This document shows positions 24,969 to 33,197 of a stretch of 64,000 nt of DNA, in pieces. Positions within the stretch are counted from its first letter, which is position 1; every line of letters begins with the position of its first letter. This stretch comes from Flammeovirgaceae bacterium UBA5585 (lineage in GTDB: Bacteria > Bacteroidota > Bacteroidia > Cytophagales > Cyclobacteriaceae). The notes below the pieces were generated by a model. That model did not search any database. It was not told where the DNA came from and saw nothing but the letters and a program-made list of their open reading frames with translations. A program made the translations under genes and the position numbers. Location: contig DILT01000008.1 in assembly GCA_002425185.1 (NCBI GenBank), positions 186,001 to 250,000 on the forward strand, written 5' to 3'.

Positions 24969-26111
24969 TTATATTTTTCTCAAAATCTCAATTGCCCGAT
25001 CGAGCGTTTGTTCGTTCTTGGCAAAACAAAAGCGCAGTAGCCTATTATCGGTTTTGTCATTATAGAAAACAGATACCGGCACGGACGCCACTTTGTGCTT
25101 GATCGTTAGCTCTTCCGCCATCTGTCGGTCGGGCAAGGAAGAAATAGTTGCGTAGGAAAGGTTTTGAAAATAGGATCCGTGACAAGGCGTAGGCTGAAAG
25201 GATGAACCCTTTATGCCCTCCAGAAAGTAGTCGCGCTTTTGCTGGTAAAAAGAGCCCAGGTTTTCGTAGTGAGCCGGGGTTCGCATGTATTCGGCAAGCG
25301 CCAACTGTACGGGTGTGTTCACAGAAAACGTAATAAACTGATGGGTCTTCCTGATTTCCTTCGTGAGGTATTCGGGCGCAACGGCATAACCCACCTTCCA
25401 TCCGGTGGCATGAAATGTTTTTCCAAACGAAAACATGGCCACACTTCGTTTTGCCAGGCCTGGATAGTGGAGCACGCTTTCGTGACGGAGGTTGTCAAAA
25501 ATTATCCGCTCATACACTTCATCGCTTAACACGATAAGGTCGTGTTCCTCGGCTATTTTCTCCAGCATCTGTAAATCATTGGCCGTTAGCACAGCACCGC
25601 TGGGATTGTGCGGTGTGTTGATCATGATCATGCGTGTACGTGAATTAATTCGCGCTTTCACCACATCCCAGTCGATTGAAAAATCGGGGTATCTGAGATT
25701 AATATGTACCGGCACACCACCATTTAAGCGAATAGCGGGATTATAGGAATCATAAGCAGGATCAAAAACAATTACCTCATCACCCGCACGAACAAAGGCC
25801 GCAATAGCAGCATAGAGCGCTTCAGTAGCTCCGGCTGTAATGGTTATTTCCGTTTCGGGATTAATGGTTCTTGAATAGGTGTTCTCAATCACCGCTGCAA
25901 TCACTTGCCGAAGGGCAGGCACACCGGGCATGGGCGCATATTGATTATGCCCCTCCTGCATAAACTGATGAATCAGGTTGATGGCAACCGGATCAACATT
26001 AAAATCAGGGAAACCCTGCGAAAGGTTAATGGCTCCGTGGTCGCTCGCCATTTTTGACATGATGGCGAAGATGCTAGTACCAACATCAGGAAGGCGTGAA
26101 GTTATATTCAA
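24969..26111 (-). CDS. Methionine/glutamine-type aminotransferase (class I/II, PLP)
   Basis: A 380-residue PLP-dependent fold-I aminotransferase. The PLP lysine is in SFGKTFHATGWKVGY (near residue 230); NTPHNPSG and the C-terminal LRFCFAK with its substrate-carboxylate Arg are also present. The pattern is that of methionine aminotransferase YbdL and glutamine transaminase K, which use glutamine or methionine as amino donor. Together with the adjacent omega-amidase it would make the transamination irreversible by destroying the alpha-keto amide, a known route in methionine salvage. That pathway assignment is inference from gene order. Confidence 0.87.
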   Translation of the reverse strand: MNITSRLPDVGTSIFAIMSKMASDHGAINLSQGFPDFNVDPVAINLIHQFMQEGHNQYAPMPGVPALRQVIAAVIENTYSRTINPETEITITAGATEALYAAIAAFVRAGDEVIVFDPAYDSYNPAIRLNGGVPVHINLRYPDFSIDWDVVKARINSRTRMIMINTPHNPSGAVLTANDLQMLEKIAEEHDLIVLSDEVYERIIFDNLRHESVLHYPGLAKRSVAMFSFGKTFHATGWKVGYAVAPEYLTKEIRKTHQFITFSVNTPVQLALAEYMRTPAHYENLGSFYQQKRDYFLEGIKGSSFQPTPCHGSYFQNLSYATISSLPDRQMAEELTIKHKVASVPVSVFYNDKTDNRLLRFCFAKNEQTLDRAIEILRKI

Positions 26112-26143
26112 GATTTAAAATTTGAGATTCAAGATTTAAAATT
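26106..26143. repeat. Two direct copies of a 17-bp AT-rich word
   Basis: ATTCAAGATTTAAAATT occurs at 26106-26122 and again at 26127-26143 (period 21 bp), upstream of the aminotransferase start on the minus strand. The first copy overlaps the first codons. Further related AT-rich words (GAATATTGAATATTGAA) follow at 26170-26186. Confidence 0.7.
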
Positions 26144-26186
26144 AACCAACTTCAATAACCTTAAATTTCGAATATTGAATATTGAA

Positions 26187-26756
26187 CTATTTTCTAAGCG
26201 GAGCCAAAATGCGGTATTCGGTTTTCACATCACCTCGACTGATGTCATTTAGTTTGCCTTTGAGCAAACGCTTTTTCAAGGGAGTGAGGTAATCAATGAA
26301 GAGTTTACCTTCAATATGATCATATTCGTGCTGGATAATACGCGCCTTCATGCCGTCATACTCTTCTTCCTTCAGGTTCCACTGCTCATCGTAGTACCTG
26401 ATCCTGATGATGTCTTTACGGGAAACCTTTTCACGGATGTTGGGAATACTCAGGCAGCCTTCTTCAAAATCCCACGGGGTGCCCAGTTCCTCTAGCAGCA
26501 CTGGATTGATAAAAGCCTTCTTGAAATTCTCCATTCCTTCTTCAGCCTCATCATCGTCCTTATCGAGCACTGTACCATCTACCACAAATAGCCGTACACC
26601 CTTACCAATCTGGGGCGCGGCCAATCCAATTCCCTGGGCATTGTGCATGGTTTCATACATATCCTCAATCAATTGGGTAAGGTCCGTTCCCTGCTCAATA
26701 TCCTTCGCCCGCTGGCGCAAAACGGGATCTCCATACATTACAATCGGGTAAACCAT
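26187..26756 (-). CDS. def: Peptide deformylase
   Basis: Peptide deformylase removes the formyl group from the N-terminal methionine of new proteins. The three metal-site motifs are present: GIGLAAPQIG, EEGCLSIP (Cys ligand) and QHEYDHIEG (two His ligands and catalytic Glu). The start MVYPIVMYGDPVLRQ at 26756 matches the family's usual N-terminus; an ATG at 26783 would add nine residues. At about 189 residues it is of ordinary length, with an acidic insertion (DKDDDEAEEGMEN) between strands near residue 75-90. Transcribed divergently from the small secreted protein gene at 26846. Confidence 0.95.
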   Translation of the reverse strand: MVYPIVMYGDPVLRQRAKDIEQGTDLTQLIEDMYETMHNAQGIGLAAPQIGKGVRLFVVDGTVLDKDDDEAEEGMENFKKAFINPVLLEELGTPWDFEEGCLSIPNIREKVSRKDIIRIRYYDEQWNLKEEEYDGMKARIIQHEYDHIEGKLFIDYLTPLKKRLLKGKLNDISRGDVKTEYRILAPLRK

Positions 26757-26845
26757 GCGTTTTATTACTGTTTTCACCGGCAAAAATAAATATTATTCAC
26801 ACCATTTATAAATTGATAGTAGAAAGGGTTTCTGTAGTATTGAAC

Positions 26846-27376
26846 ATGCGTACCGTATCAACACTCCTGGTGCTTTCGCTGGCCATCATGGCAGGAACAC
26901 CGCCCACTGAAAAGGAATTCCTGAAAAACCTGAATAAATTTTGTGGAAAATCTTTTGCCGGAAAAGCTGTGTTCCCTGAAGGCGATAAAGACCCCTTTCA
27001 AGGACAGGCGCTTAAAATCTATTTTGCGAAATGCACAGACACTGAGGTTCGCATACCTTTCCAGGTGGGTGAAGACAAATCCAGAACATGGGTACTTACC
27101 CTGGACGAAAATGGGTTGCTGCTCAAGCATGATCACCGACATGAAGATGGGACACCCGATGAAATAACGATGTACGGTGGCTACGCAAAACAAGGCGGAA
27201 GTGCTTTTGAACAATCGTTTCCGGCCGATGCGCATACGGCCAACCTTATACCGGCCGCGTCAACCAACGAGTGGCGCCTGGTGCTCAATCCAAATAAAAA
27301 AATATTGAGTTACATCCTTACGCGCGATGGGCAACTACGCTTTCATGCCGATTTTGATTTGGCTAAGCCGCTGTAA
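26846..27376 (+). CDS. Secreted protein of unknown function
   Basis: A 176-residue protein with a signal peptide (MRTVSTLLVLSLAIMAG). The mature part begins TPPTEKEFLKNLNKFCGKSF and has FPEGDKDPFQGQALKIYFAKC, DKSRTWVLTL, LLLKHDHRHEDGTPDEITMYGGYA and EWRLVLNPNKKILSYILTRDG, a beta-rich pattern. I recall similar small secreted proteins in Bacteroidota but no function. Two cysteines (C near residues 35 and 67) could form a disulfide in the periplasm. The ATG at 26846 is chosen since upstream in-frame residues lack signal-peptide character. Convergent with ruvX, 6 bp apart. Confidence 0.75.
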   Translation: MRTVSTLLVLSLAIMAGTPPTEKEFLKNLNKFCGKSFAGKAVFPEGDKDPFQGQALKIYFAKCTDTEVRIPFQVGEDKSRTWVLTLDENGLLLKHDHRHEDGTPDEITMYGGYAKQGGSAFEQSFPADAHTANLIPAASTNEWRLVLNPNKKILSYILTRDGQLRFHADFDLAKPL

Positions 27377-27382
27377 AAGTAA

Positions 27383-27793
27383 TCAGCGCGATTCCATAAA
27401 TGCCTGCAAGATTAACACCGCGCTTACTTTATCCACATTGCCTTTCGCCTGCCGGTCTTTCTTTTTCATACCGCCTTCACGCATGGCACGCTGGGCAATT
27501 GAACTGGTGAAGCGTTCATCCACTTCATGAACTGGCTTGTCGGGAAAAGTTTGTTTTAACGCTGTAATAAAGTTCCGAACCGCGGGTGCTGTTTCAGAAT
27601 CTTCGTTCATTAGTGTGCGGGGCATACCTACAACAAAGCGATCTACTGATTCCTTTGCTGAATAGGTCTTCAGGTAAGACAGGAGTTGATCAGCTGGAAC
27701 AGTATCTAACGCTGTGGAGATGATTTGAAGCGGATCGGTAACGGCCAGCCCGGCACGTTTTGTTCCATAATCAATGGCTAATATTCTGCCCAT
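27383..27793 (-). CDS. ruvX: Putative pre-16S rRNA nuclease / Holliday junction resolvase-like YqgF (RuvX)
   Basis: A 136-residue RNase H-fold protein: GRILAIDYGTKRAGLAV at the start holds the first catalytic Asp, VGMPRTL the strand before the central helix, and EVDERFTSSIAQRAM the Glu and the conserved ERFT motif; the last acidic residue is in KVSAVLILQAFME. YqgF is needed for 16S rRNA 5' end maturation in E. coli, and a related Holliday junction activity has been described. The ATG at 27793 gives the standard start; a longer frame from 27823 is not needed. It follows the hemerythrin-like gene by 4 bp, likely in one transcript. Confidence 0.92.
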   Translation of the reverse strand: MGRILAIDYGTKRAGLAVTDPLQIISTALDTVPADQLLSYLKTYSAKESVDRFVVGMPRTLMNEDSETAPAVRNFITALKQTFPDKPVHEVDERFTSSIAQRAMREGGMKKKDRQAKGNVDKVSAVLILQAFMESR

Positions 27794-27797
27794 GCCG

Positions 27798-28565
27798 TTA
27801 GTTGAAGCGGATACGCTCCACAAAAATCTGCTTCACTTTTGTTTCCAGCATCATGGCCTTTGGGAAAAGGATTTCATTTTCAATACGCGCGTGAGTAATT
27901 AAACTTTTTTCAAAATCCTTCAGCTCGTTGTAAATGACTTTCATGCGAAGCGGAGCATCCGCATTAACTTCGTAGTCGTTGGTGATTTTACGAATGCCCT
28001 GCATTTCATCATCGTGTACATCATGCTCCACAGCAAACTTCTGAACGGAGCAGCGCTCCATCAACTGGTACAGGCGTGTTGGAATGTAAAAACCTTTTGA
28101 CGCACGGTCGAGCGCTTTTATGTACCTGAAGAGCGTGTCCTCTTCTTCATAGATATGGTGAATAAAATCTTCAACAAACAACGGGAAAACTATTTTCAGG
28201 TCGCGTTCGATGGCGTGGTACTCTTTAGTGGCGGCCTTAAAACCCTCTACCAATTTAGCAATGTAGGGAAGTTTGTGCTTAATGAATAAAAAATGAGAAT
28301 GCTTGAGGTATTCAATAATCAAATCAATAGGGTAGGAAATCAACGGAAGCTCAGCTTCACGAAGATGGGTGGGTGATTCCAACTCCCGCACAACCTGCTC
28401 AACCTGCAAACCCTTATCGCGACAAGCCTGCTCTAGGGTAAAGGCCGAATACTCTTCAAAGCGGATTCCAAAATAAAAGAGTACATAGGCGTGAACATAA
28501 TTTTCGTCCACAAGTTGCCCTACCAGTTTACTTTTTAATCCTGAAACCTCCATACTATCCTTCAA
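27798..28565 (-). CDS. Hemerythrin-like (RIC/YtfE-type) di-iron protein
   Basis: A 255-residue protein with an N-terminal helical region (residues 10-70, resembling the ScdA/YtfE leader) and a hemerythrin-like four-helix bundle (about 80-245). Candidate iron ligands are His in LKHSHFLFIKHKLPYI, HH/E in DFIHHIYEEEDTLF, EHDVHDDEM and THARIENEILFP. In the YtfE/ScdA group these proteins repair or donate iron to Fe-S clusters after nitric oxide or oxidative damage. A second ATG at 28553 (MEVSGLKSK) is also possible. Upstream of ruvX with 4 bp between. Confidence 0.8.
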   Translation of the reverse strand: MKDSMEVSGLKSKLVGQLVDENYVHAYVLFYFGIRFEEYSAFTLEQACRDKGLQVEQVVRELESPTHLREAELPLISYPIDLIIEYLKHSHFLFIKHKLPYIAKLVEGFKAATKEYHAIERDLKIVFPLFVEDFIHHIYEEEDTLFRYIKALDRASKGFYIPTRLYQLMERCSVQKFAVEHDVHDDEMQGIRKITNDYEVNADAPLRMKVIYNELKDFEKSLITHARIENEILFPKAMMLETKVKQIFVERIRFN

Positions 28566-28717
28566 ATATAGATAAACACCATAAAAATCGCATGGGCAGA
28601 ACTGCCCGTTGCCGATTAAACGTTTTATTTCCTGAAATTTGATGTTTTATTGAAAATAAACTGTGCTTAACATTTGTTAATCTTACCCGTTAAAAGGAGA
28701 ACGATTTTAGAAATTTT

Positions 28718-30340
28718 ATGAGCGAACAACCGAAAAATACGCCTTACCAGATACGATTACCGCTTGTTTTATGCCTTGGCCTGGCAGCCGGGGTTTTTAT
28801 CGGCACCAGCTTTAATACCCGCAAACCATCGCGCGATGTAACCAAGGATGTACAAAAGTTGCGCGAAGTGCTCACATATATTGACACCAAGTATGTTGAT
28901 GATATCAAGACCGATAAACTGGTAGACGAATCCATCCGTCACCTGCTCTCCAAGCTTGATCCCCATTCGCATTACATTGCGGCCAGCGATCGGGTTGCTG
29001 CCAACGAAGAACTGCGTGGCAATTTTGATGGCATTGGTGTTGAGTTCAATATTTTTCAGGATACGATTGTAGTAGTAACACCCTTAAGCGGTGGCCCTTC
29101 CGAAAAACTTGGCATCCGTTCAGGTGATAAAATTGTAATGGTAGATGATGAAAATGTTGCCGGCATTGGTATTACCACCCAGGATGTGATGCGCAAATTA
29201 AAAGGGCCGCGTGGTTCCGAAGTACGGGTAACTATTCTCCGGGGCAAGCAAGCTCTTGATTTCACTATTGTACGCGATAAGATTCCACAATTCTCCATTG
29301 ATGTTTCGTACATGGTGAATGCTGAAATCGGATATATCAAATTGAATCGCTTTTCAGCCACTACCTATGAAGAATTCAGCAAAGCATTGAGTAAGCTGAG
29401 AGAACAGGGCATGAAAAAACTCGTACTCGATCTTCAGGGTAATGGCGGAGGTTACATGAGCATGGCCATCGATCTGGCGGACGAGTTTTTATCAGCCAAC
29501 AAAAAAATTGTGTATACCGATGGTAAGGACAAACGCCTGAATACCAACGCCTCGTCTACTACACGTGGAAGTTTTGAAACTGGCGATCTGATTATTCTGG
29601 TAAATGAAGGTAGTGCTTCCGCTTCGGAAATACTTGCCGGTGCCCTACAGGATAACGACCGTGCCTTGATTGTGGGAAGAAGAACGTTTGGAAAAGGATT
29701 GGTGCAAAATCCGTTCGACCTGAGTGATGGTTCGGAACTGCGCCTTACCATTTCCCGCTACTACACACCCAGTGGACGGTCCATTCAAAAACCGTATGAC
29801 GATGATGAAGCCTACTCACTGGATATTATTGAACGCTATAAGAAGGGTGAATTTTTTTCAGCCGACAGTATAAAGCTAAACGATTCGCTGAAGTACCGAA
29901 CGCTGAACGGCCGCACCGTGTACGGTGGTGGCGGCATTATGCCCGACTATTTTGTGCCCTTAGATACCTCCATGAACAGTCATTACCTGAATGCGCTTTA
30001 CTCATCATTGTCCATTTATGAGTTTGCCTTCAACTATGCACACCACCATAAAGATGAACTGGAGAGTAAAGGATTTGAACAATTCCGAACCAAGTTTGTG
30101 GTAACCGATCAAATGCTGAACGAACTTATTAGCATTGGGCAGCGGAACAAGATTAAACCCGACTATAAAGACTTGCAGCGGAACAAGAAAATATTCCAGC
30201 TCCATGTTAAGGCACAAATTGCGCGTAGAATTTGGGGCAACGATGGTTTGTTCCCGATCATTAACGAAACCAACGAAATTTTTCTGCAGTCCATTAAGTT
30301 GTTCGATCGAATACCAGAACTGAGCAGATCGGCAATGTAA
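28718..30340 (+). CDS. S41 family C-terminal processing protease
   Basis: A 540-residue tail-specific protease (CtpA/Prc type). Layout: short cytosolic start, one membrane anchor (13-31), a helical domain, PDZ domain (about 90-180, GDKIVMVDDENVAG), then the S41 catalytic domain with the Ser in NEGSASASE (Ser299 begins this block) and the Lys in RRTFGKGLVQ. Such proteases cut envelope proteins from their C-terminus. The extra C-terminal ~130 residues (after GGGGIMPDYFVPLD) fit the Bacteroidota form. A purine-rich AAAGGAGAACG about 15 bp upstream of the ATG could serve as ribosome site. Confidence 0.93.
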   Translation: MSEQPKNTPYQIRLPLVLCLGLAAGVFIGTSFNTRKPSRDVTKDVQKLREVLTYIDTKYVDDIKTDKLVDESIRHLLSKLDPHSHYIAASDRVAANEELRGNFDGIGVEFNIFQDTIVVVTPLSGGPSEKLGIRSGDKIVMVDDENVAGIGITTQDVMRKLKGPRGSEVRVTILRGKQALDFTIVRDKIPQFSIDVSYMVNAEIGYIKLNRFSATTYEEFSKALSKLREQGMKKLVLDLQGNGGGYMSMAIDLADEFLSANKKIVYTDGKDKRLNTNASSTTRGSFETGDLIILVNEGSASASEILAGALQDNDRALIVGRRTFGKGLVQNPFDLSDGSELRLTISRYYTPSGRSIQKPYDDDEAYSLDIIERYKKGEFFSADSIKLNDSLKYRTLNGRTVYGGGGIMPDYFVPLDTSMNSHYLNALYSSLSIYEFAFNYAHHHKDELESKGFEQFRTKFVVTDQMLNELISIGQRNKIKPDYKDLQRNKKIFQLHVKAQIARRIWGNDGLFPIINETNEIFLQSIKLFDRIPELSRSAM

Positions 30341-30487
30341 ACGGAGGAATATATTCTAGAATATTGATTTTTTTGTTCCGGTCAGGCTCGCTACTTGTTC
30401 ATCAAGTTAGTTGACATTTATCAGTAAAAGTCTATTTTTTTAAAAAAAATTAATTAAATTGGCTTACTGACCTAATCCAAAAAACAC

Positions 30488-31089
30488 ATGAAAAAGTTTC
30501 CCTCCCCTCCATTTGTTCTATTCTTCTTCTTACTCGCCTTTATAGTTAGTTGTTCTGAAGAGCCGAGCATAGAAAAAATAGAGAAGAGCTTAAAAAAATT
30601 CTGACTGAAAACTCTGACTATCTGAATTTTGTTTCACAGACTGCGGGAAACATAATTTCTTTATCCCAACTAAATGATTCCGATAGAGATTTACTTCAAC
30701 AGCTGACCTCAGATTTGTTGACATCATTTAATCAAAATAAATACACTCAATTTATTACTATGTCAAAATTAGAGGTAGAAGCATTCACTAATTATAAAAA
30801 TTTTAAAACGTTCATTGATTTAAATTTTAAGTTCTTGCATGAGGATTTAGTTTTCATTATTTCAGAAAATATAGAAAAAGAGATCAATCTAAATTTCAGT
30901 AAATCAAGAACACAAAACATTCCTTGGTTACCAGTATTGGCTGCAAGTTGCTCCGCAGTTTGCACTGCAGGCGCTCAAAATCAATACCCTGACCAGCCCG
31001 ATGACAGTCAGCAGACCAAGGATATTAACGCAGCCTTACGGGCAGCATTTTTTGCTGGGTGTTTCCACCATTGTATGGGCTGGCTATGA
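30488..31089 (+). pseudogene. Frameshifted lipoprotein gene
   Basis: The frame opening at ATG 30488 encodes a lipoprotein signal (IVSC, Cys22) and stops at TGA 30602-30604 after 38 codons. The -1 frame is open from before that point through 31089 and continues the same kind of protein (KKILTENSDYLNFVSQTAGN, then QLNDSDRDLLQQL). Two A-tracts sit at the junction: A6 at 30573-30578 and A7 at 30592-30598; the second is a canonical A-AAA-AAA slippery heptamer in the zero frame. Either a one-base indel, an assembly error or programmed -1 frameshifting explains this. The C-terminal part has five or more Cys (CSAVCTAG, GCFHHCMGWL). Unrecognised family; very AT-rich. Confidence 0.65.
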
Positions 31090-31100
31090 TTAATAGTATT

Positions 31101-31502
31101 ATGAAATATCTCATCTCTTTTTTTGCCATATATGCTAGCTGCTTTATTTCTGCAAATGGGCAAGAAAACCAAAGCTATACAACTGATTTTGACTCTGTAT
31201 TTTCCGTTTATAGTGAAAAAATTCAACCATACTTAAAAAGATTTGCAGAAAATAACTATAAAAACGCTGACCCTGTTCTTATTGAAGCAACTTATGTAAA
31301 ATACAAAGCAAAGGTAGATAGTATTCGAGTAGAGTATCTGAAAGTATTTGAGAGAAATAAAAATAAAATCGTTTACAGTAAAGCTTATTTCCATGGCGTT
31401 CTGGATCAAGCATTTCAGTTTGAGTTTCCTTGCTTAGATTTTACATATTTCAATGATGTTAATAAAGAAGTTAAAGAAATGATCAAAAGTGACATTCGAT
31501 AA
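31101..31502 (+). CDS. Secreted AT-rich protein of unknown function
   Basis: A 133-residue protein with signal peptide (MKYLISFFAIYASCFISANG). The mature part is charged and helical (FDSVFSVYSEKIQPYLKRFA, EATYVKYKAKVDSIRVEYL). An ATG at 31086 would overlap the upstream stop (ATGA) and add five residues, so coupling with the frameshifted lipoprotein gene is possible. I do not recognise the family. Both genes are much more AT-rich than hmgA and the protease beside them, a sign of recent gain. Confidence 0.6.
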   Translation: MKYLISFFAIYASCFISANGQENQSYTTDFDSVFSVYSEKIQPYLKRFAENNYKNADPVLIEATYVKYKAKVDSIRVEYLKVFERNKNKIVYSKAYFHGVLDQAFQFEFPCLDFTYFNDVNKEVKEMIKSDIR

Positions 31503-31548
31503 ATATCAAGAGAATATGATGAAAGTATTATCCAATAATCACTCTAGC

Positions 31549-31574
31549 CTAATTGGCTCTTACATCAATTAGGG
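31549..31574. repeat. Inverted repeat upstream of hmgA
   Basis: CCTAATTG (31549-31556) pairs with CAATTAGG (31567-31574) over a 10-nt loop, between the AT-rich genes and hmgA. It could end the upstream transcript, though no clear T-run follows. The rest of 31503-31652 shows nothing I can name. Confidence 0.5.
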
Positions 31575-31652
31575 ATAATCCTATAAGAATTATACTGTTA
31601 TACTAAATAAGGATTTGTTTCCCTAATTTAGCTCGACTAATCTCCACGAGCT

Positions 31653-32849
31653 ATGTACTACTATCGCCTTGGCAGCATTCCGCCCAAACGTCACACACAA
31701 TTCCGCCAGCCGGATGGAAGCCTGTATAAAGAAGAACTGGTAAGTTCGGAAGGCTTTTCGGGTATTTATTCCAACCTGTACCACATCTATCCCCCCACGC
31801 GCATCAAAGCCTTGAAAGACCCGGTGAAGTATGGCCCTGAGCTTGTGCATGATTATGCGCTGCGGCAAACACACCTGAACACCTCAAAGGTTACCACCAC
31901 CGGAAATGATTTTCTGGATGCCCGTAAAGTATTGCTGAAAAATAATGATTGCGCTATTTCCATATGCTCGCCCAAACAGCGTAAGATGGATTACTTCTAT
32001 AAGAATGCGGAAGGCGATGAAGTAATTTATATTCACGATGGCCAGGGCGTGCTCATCTCGCCTTTCGGTAAACTTGAAATCCGACAAGGAGATTACGTAG
32101 TTATTCCACGCACCGTAATCTATAAACTTGAGTTTGAAGAAGGACCGTTGCGGCTCTTGATTGTCGAGTCGGCATCTCCGGTGGAAACCGTTAAACGCTA
32201 TCGCAACGACCTCGGTCAATTACTTGAGCACTCACCTTACTGTGAGCGCGACATCCGTCCACCACACGAACTCATCACCGATGCCAGTCGTGGGGAATTT
32301 TTGATGAAGATTAAAAAGCAAGGCTACCTGCATCAATATGTGTATGACTTCAGTCCGCTGGATTTGGTTGGCTGGGACGGTTTCCTTTGGCCGTATGCCT
32401 TTTCTATTCACGACTTTGAACCCATTACCGGGCGCATTCATCAGCCGCCCCCGGTACACCAAACCTTTCAGGCACACAACTTTGTAATTTGTTCGTTTGT
32501 GCCGCGGTTGTTCGATTACCATCCGCAGGCCATCCCAGCACCGTATAACCACAGCAATATCGATAGTGATGAAGTGTTGTACTATGCTGAAGGAAATTTT
32601 ATGAGCCGCAGAGGCATTGACCGTGGATCGTTCACCCTACACCCGGGAGGTTTACCCCATGGCCCGCATCCGGGTACAGTTGAAAAAAGTATCGGTGCGA
32701 AAGAGACACATGAATTGGCTGTGATGATCGACACCTTTAAGCCCTTGTATTTAACTACCGATGCATTGGAGTTTCTGGATAAGAATTACCCGATGAGTTG
32801 GACAGATAATGACCCGAATGTGCCGTACAACGAAATTAATACACCGTAA
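31653..32849 (+). CDS. hmgA: Homogentisate 1,2-dioxygenase
   Basis: HmgA opens the ring of homogentisate to maleylacetoacetate in tyrosine/phenylalanine breakdown, using Fe(II). The 398-residue protein fits the bacterial cupin-type family: YYYRLGSIPPKRHTQFRQPDG start, GDYVVIPRTVIYKLEFEEGP cupin strand, then FSIHDFEPITGRIHQPPPVHQ and the metal-binding APYNHSNIDSDEVLYYAEG. No other tyrosine-degradation gene (hpd, fahA, maiA) is next to it. A strong terminator follows at once. Start at ATG 31653; the upstream 150 bp holds an inverted repeat and AT-rich DNA. Confidence 0.93.
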   Translation: MYYYRLGSIPPKRHTQFRQPDGSLYKEELVSSEGFSGIYSNLYHIYPPTRIKALKDPVKYGPELVHDYALRQTHLNTSKVTTTGNDFLDARKVLLKNNDCAISICSPKQRKMDYFYKNAEGDEVIYIHDGQGVLISPFGKLEIRQGDYVVIPRTVIYKLEFEEGPLRLLIVESASPVETVKRYRNDLGQLLEHSPYCERDIRPPHELITDASRGEFLMKIKKQGYLHQYVYDFSPLDLVGWDGFLWPYAFSIHDFEPITGRIHQPPPVHQTFQAHNFVICSFVPRLFDYHPQAIPAPYNHSNIDSDEVLYYAEGNFMSRRGIDRGSFTLHPGGLPHGPHPGTVEKSIGAKETHELAVMIDTFKPLYLTTDALEFLDKNYPMSWTDNDPNVPYNEINTP

Positions 32850-32855
32850 AAATGA

Positions 32856-32878
32856 AGGGGCTCAGGCCCCTATTTTTT
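32856..32878 (+). terminator. Rho-independent terminator after hmgA
   Basis: AGGGGC (32856-32861) and GCCCCT (32866-32871) form a stem with TCAG loop, followed by ATTTTTT. It starts 7 bp after the hmgA stop and overlaps the end of the convergent PLDc_N gene. Confidence 0.9.
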
Positions 32879-33086
32879 GACCTTTGCCTACCCAGAAATA
32901 GATCATTGAGCCCACTATCGGCATAAATAAAACAACCAGTATCCAGATCAACTTGTCATTGGGATTTCTGAAATCCCCCTTAATAATATCTGAAATGGCT
33001 AGAATAGGAAGGATGAGTGAGAGGCTAAATGCAACCAAAATAATTATCCACTCCATACCTCCAGGCATACTCAATGCTAAAATCAT
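32862..33086 (-). CDS. PLDc N-terminal-type two-helix membrane protein
   Basis: A 74-residue membrane protein with two helices (about 11-31 and 45-65) separated by a charged loop DIIKGDFRNPNDKLIW and ending WVGKGQ. The loop plus second helix with P-IVGSMIYF is the PLDc_N pattern, a membrane module found free-standing in many bacteria or fused to phospholipase D domains. Function unknown. Its 3' end lies inside the hmgA terminator hairpin. A later ATG (33053, MEWIIIL) could also be the start. Confidence 0.75.
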   Translation of the reverse strand: MILALSMPGGMEWIIILVAFSLSLILPILAISDIIKGDFRNPNDKLIWILVVLFMPIVGSMIYFWVGKGQKIGA

Positions 33087-33135
33087 AAGACAATGTTTAA
33101 AGGTTAGTAATCCTGCAGCTTGATTCAGAAGGGAA

Positions 33136-33154
33136 GTTAGGAAAAATTCCTAAC
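33136..33154. repeat. Perfect 8-bp stem inverted repeat
   Basis: GTTAGGAA (33136-33143), AAA loop, TTCCTAAC (33147-33154), between the end of purN and the start of the PLDc_N gene. It may act as a terminator for purN, although no T-run follows on the minus strand. Confidence 0.6.
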
Positions 33155-33197
33155 AAATTGACTCCTTAATATTAAACCGGCTTAGGACTTCTTCCCA

